Shown piece after piece: positions 7,341 through 15,624 of a DNA stretch of 64,000 bases. The position numbers and the translations under genes were made by a program. Source of the stretch: an uncultured Corynebacterium sp. GTDB lineage: Bacteria > Actinomycetota > Actinomycetes > Mycobacteriales > Mycobacteriaceae. Below the pieces are notes generated by a model. The model was given only the letters and a program-made list of their open reading frames with translations, made no database searches and had not been told where the DNA came from. The DNA lies in contig CAMIPB010000001.1 in NCBI GenBank assembly GCA_946223355.1, forward strand, positions 95,363 through 159,362. Direction: 5' to 3'. Every line of letters begins with the position of its first letter. The stretch's first letter is position 1.

Positions 7341-9263
7341 ATGTGTGGACTTTTAAGCATGCTCACCGCAGGCGGCAACGCGGCAGACTTCGTTACCAGC
7401 ATTGAAGGCGCTCTGCCGTGCATGCGCCACCGCGGTCCTGACGCTGCTGGCACCTGGAATGACGAGCAGGCCGTTTTTGGCTTTAACCGGCTATCCATCA
7501 TTGACCTGGAACACTCCCACCAGCCGCTTCGCTGGGGCCCAGCGGATAATCCAGAGCGGTACGCGATGACTTTCAATGGTGAAATCTACAACTACATTGA
7601 ATTACGCGAAGAACTTGAGGCAGCAGGCTATACCTTTAATACTTCTGGCGACGGCGAACCGATTGTGGTCGGCTACCACCACTGGGGTGCAGACGTTGTT
7701 GAGCACCTGCGTGGAATGTTTGGCATCGTCATCTGGGACACTGAGGCACAAACTATGTTTGCAGCGCGCGACCAGTTTGGTATCAAGCCTCTGTTTTATG
7801 CCACCACTGACGCCGGCACCGTTTTCGCCTCTGAAAAGAAATCTATCCTGGCGATGGCGGAGGACATCGGTCTAGACCTGGAACTTGACCGTCGTGCGAT
7901 CGAACACTACGTCGACCTTCAGTACGTTCCCGAGCCAGAGTCTTTGCACGCTGCTATCCGACGCGTCGAGTCCGGCTGCACCGTAACTTTGAAGCCGGGT
8001 GGCGAGGTCATTTCCAAACGTTTTTTCCGTCCACAGTTCCCAGTACAAAAAGTCACCAAGGGAAACGAGCAGGAGTTGTTTGACCGTATCGCTCGCGCTC
8101 TAGAGGATTCCGTCGAAAAACACATGCGCGCGGACGTCACCGTTGGCTCCTTTTTGTCCGGTGGCATTGACTCCACCGCCATCGCCACGCTGGCCAAGCG
8201 TCACAACCCAGACTTGCTGACCTTTACCACCGGCTTCGAGCGCGAGGGTTACTCCGAAATCGACGTTGCCGCCGAGTCTGCGGAAGCAATCGGCGTGGAG
8301 CACATCGTAAAAATTGTTTCCCCAGAAGAATATGCGAACGCTATTCCAAAAATCATGTGGTACCTCGACGATCCTGTTGCGGATCCTTCGCTCGTACCAC
8401 TATTCTTCGTTGCTCAAGAAGCCCGTAAACACGTCAAGGTAGTCCTTTCCGGCGAAGGTGCGGATGAGCTGTTCGGCGGATACACCATTTATAAGGAACC
8501 GCTGTCGCTGGCACCGTTTGAAAAGGTCCCTTCCCCACTTCGCAAGGGTCTGGGCCAGCTTTCTCGCGTGCTGCCTGAGGGCATGAAAGGCAAGTCTTTG
8601 CTCGAACGTGGTTCCATGACCATGGAGGAGCGCTACTACGGCAACGCCCGCTCGTTTAACTTCGAGCAGATGCAACGCGTCATCCCGTGGGCTAAGCCCG
8701 AGTGGGATCACAAAGAAGTCACCGCCCCAATCTATGCCCAGTCGCGCCACATGGATCCGGTTGCGCGCATGCAGCACCTCGATCTGTTTACGTGGATGCG
8801 CGGCGATATTTTGGTCAAGGCTGACAAGATCAATATGGCTAATTCCCTCGAACTACGCGTACCGTTTTTGGACAAAGAAGTTTTCAAGGTGGCCGAGACC
8901 ATTCCACACGATCTCAAAATTGCCAACGGCACCACGAAGTACGCCCTGCGCAAGGCCATGGAGCAGATTGTTCCCGCTCACGTTTTGCACCGCAAAAAAC
9001 TCGGCTTCCCAGTTCCAATGCGCCATTGGTTGGCTGGCGACGAGCTCTTCGGCTGGGCCCAAGACACCATCAACGAGTCTCAAACGGACGACATCTTCAA
9101 CAAAACCGCAGTTATGGAGATGCTCAAGGAGCACCGCGACGGCATCTCCGATCACTCCCGCCGCCTATGGACCGTTCTGGCGTTCATGGTGTGGCACGGC
9201 ATCTTTGTGGAAAATCGCATTGATCCGCAGATTGAGGATAAGGACTATCCAGTCCGCCTCTGA
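7341..9263 (+). CDS. asnB: Glutamine-hydrolysing asparagine synthetase family protein (LtsA-type)
   Basis: This is a class II amidotransferase joined to an asparagine synthetase ATP-pyrophosphatase domain, 640 residues. The start is set by the need for Cys2 as catalytic nucleophile (MCGLLSML); an upstream ATG at 7296 would bury it. The N-terminal domain has the RGPDAAG motif near 31-37 and the NGEIYNY motif at 79-85. The synthetase domain has the PP-loop SGGIDS at 273-278. In C. glutamicum the orthologue LtsA affects lysozyme sensitivity and glutamate secretion, which suggests a role in amidating cell-wall components rather than only making asparagine. It is divergent from ctaC, as in C. glutamicum. 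Confidence 0.93.
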   Translation: MCGLLSMLTAGGNAADFVTSIEGALPCMRHRGPDAAGTWNDEQAVFGFNRLSIIDLEHSHQPLRWGPADNPERYAMTFNGEIYNYIELREELEAAGYTFNTSGDGEPIVVGYHHWGADVVEHLRGMFGIVIWDTEAQTMFAARDQFGIKPLFYATTDAGTVFASEKKSILAMAEDIGLDLELDRRAIEHYVDLQYVPEPESLHAAIRRVESGCTVTLKPGGEVISKRFFRPQFPVQKVTKGNEQELFDRIARALEDSVEKHMRADVTVGSFLSGGIDSTAIATLAKRHNPDLLTFTTGFEREGYSEIDVAAESAEAIGVEHIVKIVSPEEYANAIPKIMWYLDDPVADPSLVPLFFVAQEARKHVKVVLSGEGADELFGGYTIYKEPLSLAPFEKVPSPLRKGLGQLSRVLPEGMKGKSLLERGSMTMEERYYGNARSFNFEQMQRVIPWAKPEWDHKEVTAPIYAQSRHMDPVARMQHLDLFTWMRGDILVKADKINMANSLELRVPFLDKEVFKVAETIPHDLKIANGTTKYALRKAMEQIVPAHVLHRKKLGFPVPMRHWLAGDELFGWAQDTINESQTDDIFNKTAVMEMLKEHRDGISDHSRRLWTVLAFMVWHGIFVENRIDPQIEDKDYPVRL

Positions 9264-9382
9264 CAGGAATCAGCAAAAGTAAAATGATGGATCAGGGTAG
9301 GTCCTGCTTACGACAACTCGTAGGCCCAAGGGGCCGGACTCTCGTCCGCTAATGCCGCTATTCTCGCCAACTTCAGGGAAAG

Positions 9383-9496
9383 CTAACTCTTTTCATCACC
9401 TTTACCTGCATTACGCTTAACTACATATTTGTCCACATACCAAATGAAGTATCCCGATCCAAAAACTATGCCGAGTAAAGCAAGTACAGCAAGCAT
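9383..9496 (-). CDS. Small single-pass membrane protein, 37 residues
   Basis: This short gene opens with ATG behind a strong GAGGAG ribosome site four bases away and ends in TAG. The product starts MLAVLALLGIVFGSGYFIW, one hydrophobic helix, followed by a basic and polar tail containing YVDKYVVKRN and ending DEKS. A clean helix-plus-charged-tail composition with an excellent ribosome site suggests a real small protein. I do not recognise the family. Its position beside the cta/qcr genes makes an accessory subunit of a membrane complex possible, but that is inference. Confidence 0.6.
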   Translation of the reverse strand: MLAVLALLGIVFGSGYFIWYVDKYVVKRNAGKGDEKS

Positions 9497-9660
9497 GACT
9501 CTCCTCTGTCATTGAAAATTCGTGATTACAGTGCAGACGCTATCACAGCACAAAGCCGCCTGCACGGAGTTTTCGCGGGTATTCCACCAGGCTGCACAAT
9601 AACTTGAATAGTTCCCCCGCATTCTCTTTTGAATTCGTTAAAGCAACCTTTCCCCAACGT

Positions 9661-9765
9661 TGACTAAGTGCAGTGCCCCAGCACGGAATCATTGCGTCTA
9701 CTGGCACAGTTAGTGCCTCCTACGACAATGTCCTGGCCGAAAGCGTTGACGGTTCCTCCAAGGAT
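9661..9765 (+). pseudogene. Remnant of an IS3-family transposase (integrase core)
   Basis: In the frame beginning near 9664 the translation reads LSAVPQHGIIASTGTVSASY and then DNVLAESVDGSSK. This matches the conserved end of IS3-family OrfB integrase cores, where a block like TGSVGDSYDNALAESVNG carries the catalytic glutamate. Only about 35 codons are recognisable. A stop codon lies just upstream and the frame dissolves after the lysine. No terminal repeats were found. It is therefore a decayed insertion-sequence fragment between asnB and erpA. Confidence 0.6.
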
Positions 9766-9834
9766 TCGTCCGCATCCCCCCCATCTCGCTGATCTAGCTT
9801 TCCAATTCTCAAGTAGCGCTGGGGTCTAAATAGC

Positions 9835-9875
9835 AAAAAGCGCCGCTTCCCCAGTGTGAGGATGCGGCGCTTTTT
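9835..9875 (-). terminator. Strong terminator between the IS3 remnant and erpA
   Basis: Arms AAAAAGCGCCGC (9835-9846) and GCGGCGCTTTTT (9864-9875) form a 12-pair stem with A and T runs on both sides. It can act in both directions and lies directly after the erpA-like gene on the minus strand. Confidence 0.85.
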
Positions 9876-9887
9876 CTGTGCACACCT

Positions 9888-10232
9888 TTAGTTAAACGAG
9901 TCACCACAAGCGCAGGAGCCACCGGCGTTTGGATTGTCGATGGTAAAGCCCTGCTGTTCGATGGTGTCCGCGAAGTCAATAGTCGCACCGGACAGGTAAG
10001 GAACAGACATCTTGTCCACTACCAGCTTCACGCCACCAATCTCATCTGACTTGTCACCGTCAAGGGTGCGATCGTCGAAGTAGAGCTGGTAGCGCAAACC
10101 TGCACAACCACCTGGCTGCACGGCGATACGCAGTGCAAGATCATCACGGCCTTCCTGATCAAGCAAGGACTTAGCCTTAGCCGCTGCGGTGTCGGTCAAA
10201 ATAACGCCAGTAGCAGATGCTGGAGCAGTCAT
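9888..10232 (-). CDS. erpA: A-type iron-sulfur cluster insertion protein (HesB/IscA/ErpA family)
   Basis: The 114-residue protein has the three conserved cysteines of A-type carriers: Cys43 in GGCAGLRY, and Cys107 and Cys109 in the C-terminal SCACGDSF. These carriers hold and pass 2Fe-2S or 4Fe-4S clusters to apo-enzymes. Clients in this window could include LipA (radical SAM) and the Rieske protein. The start is preceded by AGAGGAG. In C. glutamicum a HesB-family gene sits at the equivalent place next to ltsA. It is a single-gene unit closed by a strong terminator. Confidence 0.9.
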   Translation of the reverse strand: MTAPASATGVILTDTAAAKAKSLLDQEGRDDLALRIAVQPGGCAGLRYQLYFDDRTLDGDKSDEIGGVKLVVDKMSVPYLSGATIDFADTIEQQGFTIDNPNAGGSCACGDSFN

Positions 10233-10498
10233 GTGTTTTCTCCTCTTCGAGGTTTGTATACTTATACTGTTTTCTCCACCATACTCTCCCCAAGTGCGAA
10301 ATTAACACCCCTGGAGCCGGAGAAAATACCTTTGGGTTACAACCATTCTAACGTCTACAGATACCCGACTATTCCAACCAATTTCAATCCCTTGGAAGCA
10401 GAATGACGTTGACTGCGATTCCACCAGGAAACGTGGGGTTTTATAAAGTCGCGCCCTTAAGTTCACAATGTCTCTCGCTCATTGTAACGTTGTCTAGC

Positions 10499-11131
10499 GT
10501 GAGTGAGTCAGTATCCAAAAACAAAGCCAACAAAAAGGGCTATACCCCTCCCAAGGGTCGCCCAACGCCTAAACGAGTTGAGCAGGAAATCGCCAGAGGT
10601 GTTCGCCGCGATCCTTCCGGTATGACTGATGCTCAGCGTCGTCAAAACCGCAAGGAGCTCAAAGCCTCCATGTCCAAGCAGGAATGGAAGGAGTACAAGA
10701 AGAAGGAGCGCGAAGAACACCGCGCGAACCTCAAACGTAACCAGGAGCGCATGGCTGCCGGTGATGAGCGTTTCTTGATGGAGCGGGATCGTGGTGACGA
10801 GCGCCGTTTCGTACGTGACTGGGTGGATTCCCACCGTTTCCTGAACGAATGGATCATGCCAGTTCTGCTGGTCATGTTGCTCTTTATGTTCATCGGCATT
10901 TACAACCCAACCGTGTCCACCATTTCTACCTTTGTGGGCATGGCTGTCATCGCTGTGTTCTTGGTGGAGGGTGTCACTATCGGGCGCCGTGCAAACAAAG
11001 CGGTGCGGAACAAGTTCCCACAGTCCACCGAACCAGGTTTTGGTCTTGGCATGTACGCCTACTCGCGTGCGAATCAGCCACGCAAGTGGCGCACCCCGAA
11101 GCCTCGCGTATCCGTGGGCGATAACGTCTAG
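10499..11131 (+). CDS. DUF3043 family membrane protein
   Basis: The product has a basic hydrophilic N-terminal half containing GRPTPKR and RRQNRKELKASMSKQEWKEY-like charged helices, then a WVDSHRFLNEW segment, two transmembrane helices (residues about 118-136 and 140-160) and a short polar tail. This is the architecture of the actinobacterial DUF3043 family, whose function is unknown to me. I chose the GTG at 10499, which follows a TAACGT hexamer by eight bases and so looks leaderless. An in-frame ATG at 10403 would add 32 residues unlike the family. cobT begins ten bases after its stop. Confidence 0.8.
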   Translation: MSESVSKNKANKKGYTPPKGRPTPKRVEQEIARGVRRDPSGMTDAQRRQNRKELKASMSKQEWKEYKKKEREEHRANLKRNQERMAAGDERFLMERDRGDERRFVRDWVDSHRFLNEWIMPVLLVMLLFMFIGIYNPTVSTISTFVGMAVIAVFLVEGVTIGRRANKAVRNKFPQSTEPGFGLGMYAYSRANQPRKWRTPKPRVSVGDNV

Positions 11132-11140
11132 GCTTAAATC

Positions 11141-12145
11141 ATGGTCCACTTACCTGTTGTGCCTGCAATTCCGGCGCCTGATTCTGAAAGCTTTGCTTCT
11201 GCTGTCGCAACCCTTTCGGCCACTCCGCGCGGGTCGTCATATGGTCAACTAGTCCCGGCAGTAGCATGGTTGTCCAGCTGCCAGGGCGTGTTCCCGCCCG
11301 CTGATTTTCGTGCAGCTCGCGCGGTCATTTTTGCAGGAGAACACGGCATTGCTCACCAGGATTATGAAGGCGCTGGCTTGTCGGCGTTTTCTCCTGAAGC
11401 AACCGCTCAACAAGTTTCGGAATTAAATGCGGGTGCAGGCCCTGCAGCCATTGCGGCGCGTATTGCGGGCGTCTCCGTTCGCGTCATTGATGAATTCTTA
11501 GATTCTCCTTCTGCAGCAGTTGATCAGTTCGATGCTCTTACTGAAGATGCCGCTGCCGCAGCTTTTGAGCGGGGTATGCGCATCGCCGACGAAGAAATCG
11601 ATGCGGGAAGCGACTTACTCATTCCTGGCGATCTCGGCGTAGGAAACACCACTATTGCTGCCATCATCGCGGGCACGTTGTTATTCAAGGAACCTGTCGC
11701 CATAGTCGGCCCTGGCTCTGGCACCTCAGACGAGATGTGGAAGACAAAGGTCACCGTTATCCGCGATGCCATGTTCCGGGTACGCAATTTCTACGATGAC
11801 CCCTATACCATTGCGCGCTTGGCCGGTTCGGCAGATTTTATGGCTGCGGTCAGCTTTATTATCCAGGCTGCGTCGCGTCGCACGCCCATGCTTATCGACG
11901 GCGCCCTGACCGCCGCCGCCCTACTCGTCGCTCAGCGCCTGGCACCAGGAGTCAGCCAGTGGGTTTTCGCGGCGTCGGAAAGCACGGAGCCTGTCTTCTC
12001 CCTGGTTCGCAAGGAGCTGGACCTGGACCCGCTACTGCAGCTGCAGGTGCGCACAGGTCAGGCCACCGGCGCGCTCATGGCTCTGCCGCTGCTACGCACG
12101 GCAGTTGAACTGGCGGCTGATGAAGCCGCTCTCGTTACTGACTAG
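11141..12145 (+). CDS. cobT: Nicotinate-nucleotide--dimethylbenzimidazole phosphoribosyltransferase
   Basis: CobT makes alpha-ribazole 5'-phosphate from nicotinate mononucleotide and dimethylbenzimidazole for the lower ligand of cobalamin. The 334-residue protein has the family's GDLGVGNTT loop near residue 165 and a Gly/Ser-rich GPGSGTS segment after it. The gene is tightly linked to the DUF3043 gene and its end overlaps the convergent ilvE end by 11 bases. No cobU or cobS lies beside it in this window, unlike clusters I recall from related corynebacteria. The phosphatase acting on its product may be the RNase HI fusion at 49.7-50.8 kb. Confidence 0.92.
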   Translation: MVHLPVVPAIPAPDSESFASAVATLSATPRGSSYGQLVPAVAWLSSCQGVFPPADFRAARAVIFAGEHGIAHQDYEGAGLSAFSPEATAQQVSELNAGAGPAAIAARIAGVSVRVIDEFLDSPSAAVDQFDALTEDAAAAAFERGMRIADEEIDAGSDLLIPGDLGVGNTTIAAIIAGTLLFKEPVAIVGPGSGTSDEMWKTKVTVIRDAMFRVRNFYDDPYTIARLAGSADFMAAVSFIIQAASRRTPMLIDGALTAAALLVAQRLAPGVSQWVFAASESTEPVFSLVRKELDLDPLLQLQVRTGQATGALMALPLLRTAVELAADEAALVTD

Positions 12146-13256
12146 TTTTCCCTGCCTCCACAAGGGTGTGCAGCCAGCCGCGCGTGTCATCAACCTTGCC
12201 TTGCTGGATTCCAGTGAGCTGTTCACGTAGTTTCAGCGCCCAGCTGTTGGAATAGTCTCCGCCGACAGTGAACTCGCCATCATCGGATTTAACGGTGCCC
12301 ACAGGTGTAATCACTGCCGCGGTACCGCAAGCAAAAGCTTCAACCATTTCGCCAGAAGATGCTTTTTCTTTCCACTCACTCACAGAAATCCGGCGCTCTT
12401 CAACGCTCAAGCCCATGTCCTGCGCAATCTGCAACAAGGAGCGACGGGTCACGCCCGGCAGTAAGGAGCCAGAAAGCTCCGGAGTAACCAACTTGGCTGT
12501 CCCCTCTTCTTCAAGAATGAACATCAAGTTCATGCCGCCCATTTCCTCAATATATTCATGCTCAATGGCATCCAGCCACACGACTTGGTCGCAGCCTTTG
12601 TCCTGAGCTTGCTGCTGGGCCAACAAAGAAGCGGCGTAGTTGCCTGCAAACTTCGCTGCACCGGTACCTCCCGGAGCAGCGCGCACGTAGTCTTTGCACA
12701 ACCACACCGATACTGGCTTTATTCCACCGGAGAAATAAGATCCAGCTGGCGAAGCGATGACTACGTAGCGATAGCTTGCTGCAGGACGGACTCCCAAACC
12801 GACTTCCGTAGAAATCATAAAGGGGCGCAAATACAACGCGGCTTCACCGCCTGCTGGCGGGGTCCAGGCAGCGTCAACTGACACTAGTTGCTCCAACGAC
12901 TCCAGGAATAACTCCTGGGGCAGTTCCGGCATCGCTAAACGGCGCGCAGAATCTTGCAGACGTTGCGCGTTTTGTTCTGGGCGAAAGGTCTTTATACTGC
13001 CATCTGCTTGGCGGTACGCCTTGATTCCTTCGAAGATTGCCTGGCCATAGTGGAGCACGCTGGTTGCCGGATTTAGCGATATCGGACCGTAAGGTTGAAC
13101 CTGGGCGTTATGCCAGCCATTATCTTGATTCCAATCGATGGTCACCATGTGATCGGTGAAATGATCTCCAAACCCTGGATCACGGAGAATCTCGTCGATT
13201 CTTTCTTGCGAGGTTGGAGTTGAAGAACGGTTAATCTCAAACGACGGGATAGTCAT
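12135..13256 (-). CDS. ilvE: Branched-chain amino acid aminotransferase
   Basis: IlvE catalyses the last step of valine, leucine and isoleucine synthesis using pyridoxal phosphate and glutamate. The 373-residue protein is a fold-type IV enzyme; the Schiff-base lysine is Lys202 in GGTGAAKFAGNYA, and the SLLPGVTR motif that precedes the cofactor-phosphate site is present. The start ATG follows a TAGTAT hexamer by six bases with no ribosome site, so the mRNA is probably leaderless. The gene runs convergent with cobT and divergent from the leucyl aminopeptidase gene. Confidence 0.95.
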   Translation of the reverse strand: MTIPSFEINRSSTPTSQERIDEILRDPGFGDHFTDHMVTIDWNQDNGWHNAQVQPYGPISLNPATSVLHYGQAIFEGIKAYRQADGSIKTFRPEQNAQRLQDSARRLAMPELPQELFLESLEQLVSVDAAWTPPAGGEAALYLRPFMISTEVGLGVRPAASYRYVVIASPAGSYFSGGIKPVSVWLCKDYVRAAPGGTGAAKFAGNYAASLLAQQQAQDKGCDQVVWLDAIEHEYIEEMGGMNLMFILEEEGTAKLVTPELSGSLLPGVTRRSLLQIAQDMGLSVEERRISVSEWKEKASSGEMVEAFACGTAAVITPVGTVKSDDGEFTVGGDYSNSWALKLREQLTGIQQGKVDDTRGWLHTLVEAGKTSQ

Positions 13257-13262
13257 ACCAAA

Positions 13263-13268
13263 ATACTA
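13263..13268 (-). promoter_or_regulatory. -10 element of leaderless ilvE
   Basis: TAGTAT on the minus strand lies six bases upstream of the ilvE ATG, placing the predicted transcription start at or next to the start codon. Confidence 0.5.
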
Positions 13269-13407
13269 CGCTCTTGATATGTTTCCGGCTGCCGCTTTCC
13301 TCGATTTTGTTGATTCGCCACAAACATACATGCGTAGCTGGTAAAAGTGGACTAGACGAATCACTCGTAAAATCAAGAAAATTACAGAAGGGACATGCGA
13401 GTACACC

Positions 13408-14977
13408 ATGGCCAAAAAGACTAAGAAGGCCTCCGACGCAAAAACCGCCGTTAAGGCTCCAGTAGCTGGCGCATTCAGCACGGTAGAGCTTGCCAAGAAA
13501 GCACCATCTGGCGCTGATGCCTACGTAGTGGCAGTCACCAAGGGCGAGGAAGGCGTTGAGCTTCCAGGCTCTTCGCTTCTCGACGCCGCCCTTACCCGCA
13601 CCATCTTCGAGTCACTCTCCGCAGTAGGCGCCACCGGCGCAGCTGAAGAAATCACGAAGGTACCTGCCCCAAAAAAAGCTCGATGCCAAATTCTTGGTTG
13701 CAGTTGGCCTAGGTGATGCTGAATCTCTCAGCGGCGAAACCGTTCGTCGCGCTGCAGGAGCTGCAGCACGCGCCGTTGCTGGTACGGACAACGTGGTGAC
13801 CTCACTAGGTGCATTCGGCCTTGCGGAGGCCGTGGAAGGTTTCATCCTGGGTTCCTACACCCACCGCGGAGTACGTTCCACCGAGCCACAAGCAAAAGAG
13901 AAGCCAGCGGCTCAGGTCACTTTCGTCGATTCCGAGCTCAAGCCAAAAGACGCCGAAGCCGTCTTTACTACAGCTCGCATCACCGCAGAAGCCGTTCTTT
14001 TTGCACGCGACCTAGTCAACACCACCTCCAACTTCCTTTACCCAGAGTCTTACGCCAATGCAGTGGCCCGCAAGGCCACGGATGCAGGCCTCGAAGTAGA
14101 AATTTTGGACGAGGTAGACCTTGAGAAACAAGGCTTTGGTGGCATCTTGTCCGTAGGCAAGGGCTCGGCTCGTCCCCCACGCTTGGTGCGCCTGACCTGG
14201 GCGCCAAAGAAGGTCAAGAAGGCCAAGAAAGCCAAGCACGTTGCACTCGTGGGCAAGGGTATTACCTTTGACACCGGCGGAATCTCACTCAAGCCAGGCA
14301 ACGGCATGTGGGACATGATTTCTGACATGGGCGGTTCCGCTGCGGTAGCTGCGACCGTCATCGCTGCCGCCAAACTAGATCTTCCAGTCAACGTCACCGC
14401 CACCATCCCAATGGCAGAGAACATGCCAGATGGCAACGCCACCCGCCCAGGTGACGTCATCACTCACTACGGCGGACTCACCTCTGAGGTCCTCAACACC
14501 GACGCAGAGGGCCGCCTCGTGCTCGCCGACGCCATCGCTCGCGCCTCTGAGGACAACCCTGACTACCTCATCGAAACCGCTACTTTGACCGGAGCACAGC
14601 TTGTCGCACTAGGCAACCGCACGTCCGGTGTTATGGGCTCTGAGGCTTTCCGCGACCGCATAGCCGAGGTTGGCCGTGAAGTCGGCGAAAACTCCTGGGC
14701 AATGCCACTACTCGAAGAACACGAAGAGCAAATCAAGTCCAAGACCGCTGATATCCGCAACATCCACATCGCTCGCGAGGGCGGCATGGAATTTGCTGCC
14801 ACCTACCTGTCCAAGTTTGTCGGTGAAGACATCGAGTGGGCACACATCGACGTCGCTGGCCCTTCCTGGAACGGATCCGGTGCACGCGGATACACCTTGC
14901 CACGTGCAACCGGAGTCCCAACCCGCACTATGATTGCCACCCTGCGCCACATCGCAGAAGGAACTTGGGAGGCATAG
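13408..14977 (+). pseudogene. pepA: Leucyl aminopeptidase (M17), frameshifted
   Basis: Two overlapping frames together make one M17 aminopeptidase. Frame 1 (13408-13716) gives the N-terminal domain starting MAKKTKKASDAKT. Frame 2 (continuing to 14977) gives the rest, including the metal site GKGITFDTGGISLKP and the NTDAEGRLVLADA signature. The break is in the run CCCCAAAAAAAGC at 13667-13679. With six A instead of seven the frame would continue as VPAPKKLDAKFLVAVG without interruption. The catalytic domain is otherwise clean, so the mutation is recent, a sequencing error, or a slippage site. A TTG at 13694 could start a truncated catalytic protein of 427 residues. Confidence 0.85.
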
Positions 14978-14993
14978 CAGCACGAAGCGCTAG

Positions 14994-15386
14994 CTAGTTC
15001 GCGGCGTCGCCACGTTCGAAGCGTGCGCGGCGCCTTCTCTGTTCTTCACGTTTACGCAAGATACGGCCCCGCTCGAGTCGGTCACGCATCCGCTGGGGGT
15101 AACCAGTCTCCTCAACGTCATAGACAGGACAACCCAAAAGCTTCGCCACGGCATCAATGCCTTTCGGTCCACCGATCGGACGGCGTGTGAACTCACCAGA
15201 TGCATCAACTACCAGCACCGACATTTCATTGACTACAGTCTCCGGCTCAATGAACGCTTCCAGCAGTTCTCGGCCTCGGCACCACTCCACCAGCGCATCT
15301 GCATCCTCACGCCGGATAGTATTCCCCGGCGCCCGTGGCGGACGTAGGTTGGATGCTGGCTTATGTCGACGGAATGGGTTAAACAC
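14994..15386 (-). CDS. Conserved hypothetical protein, 130 residues
   Basis: This is a small soluble protein with a GTG start, a basic N-terminus (FRRHKP), a central region with EFTRRPIGGPKGIDAVAKLL, and a very arginine-rich C-terminal helix. I do not recognise a named domain. It is convergent with pepA and divergent from the E2 gene. A TAGAAT hexamer lies eight bases before the GTG, so it may be leaderless. The basic tail could bind nucleic acid or ribosomes, but nothing in the sequence proves that. Confidence 0.75.
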   Translation of the reverse strand: MFNPFRRHKPASNLRPPRAPGNTIRREDADALVEWCRGRELLEAFIEPETVVNEMSVLVVDASGEFTRRPIGGPKGIDAVAKLLGCPVYDVEETGYPQRMRDRLERGRILRKREEQRRRRARFERGDAAN

Positions 15387-15624
15387 GATTCACCATTCTA
15401 TATGGGGCTAAATGCGGATTGAAATAAATCCTTTAATCGTGCTCGACACAGTGCCAGAATATTTATAGTTCAACCAGAATCTAGCTGCTTTTGGGCCGTA
15501 TTTGTTAGCGAAATCGGCTGCGGTCGGCGAAATTGGGTCTTAGTGCTTCAAAGATTTTCTTAACGCGGTAGGCTGGGAACGAAACAATCTGACTTATTAA
15601 CGATCATCAAGGAGTCTTTTACTC

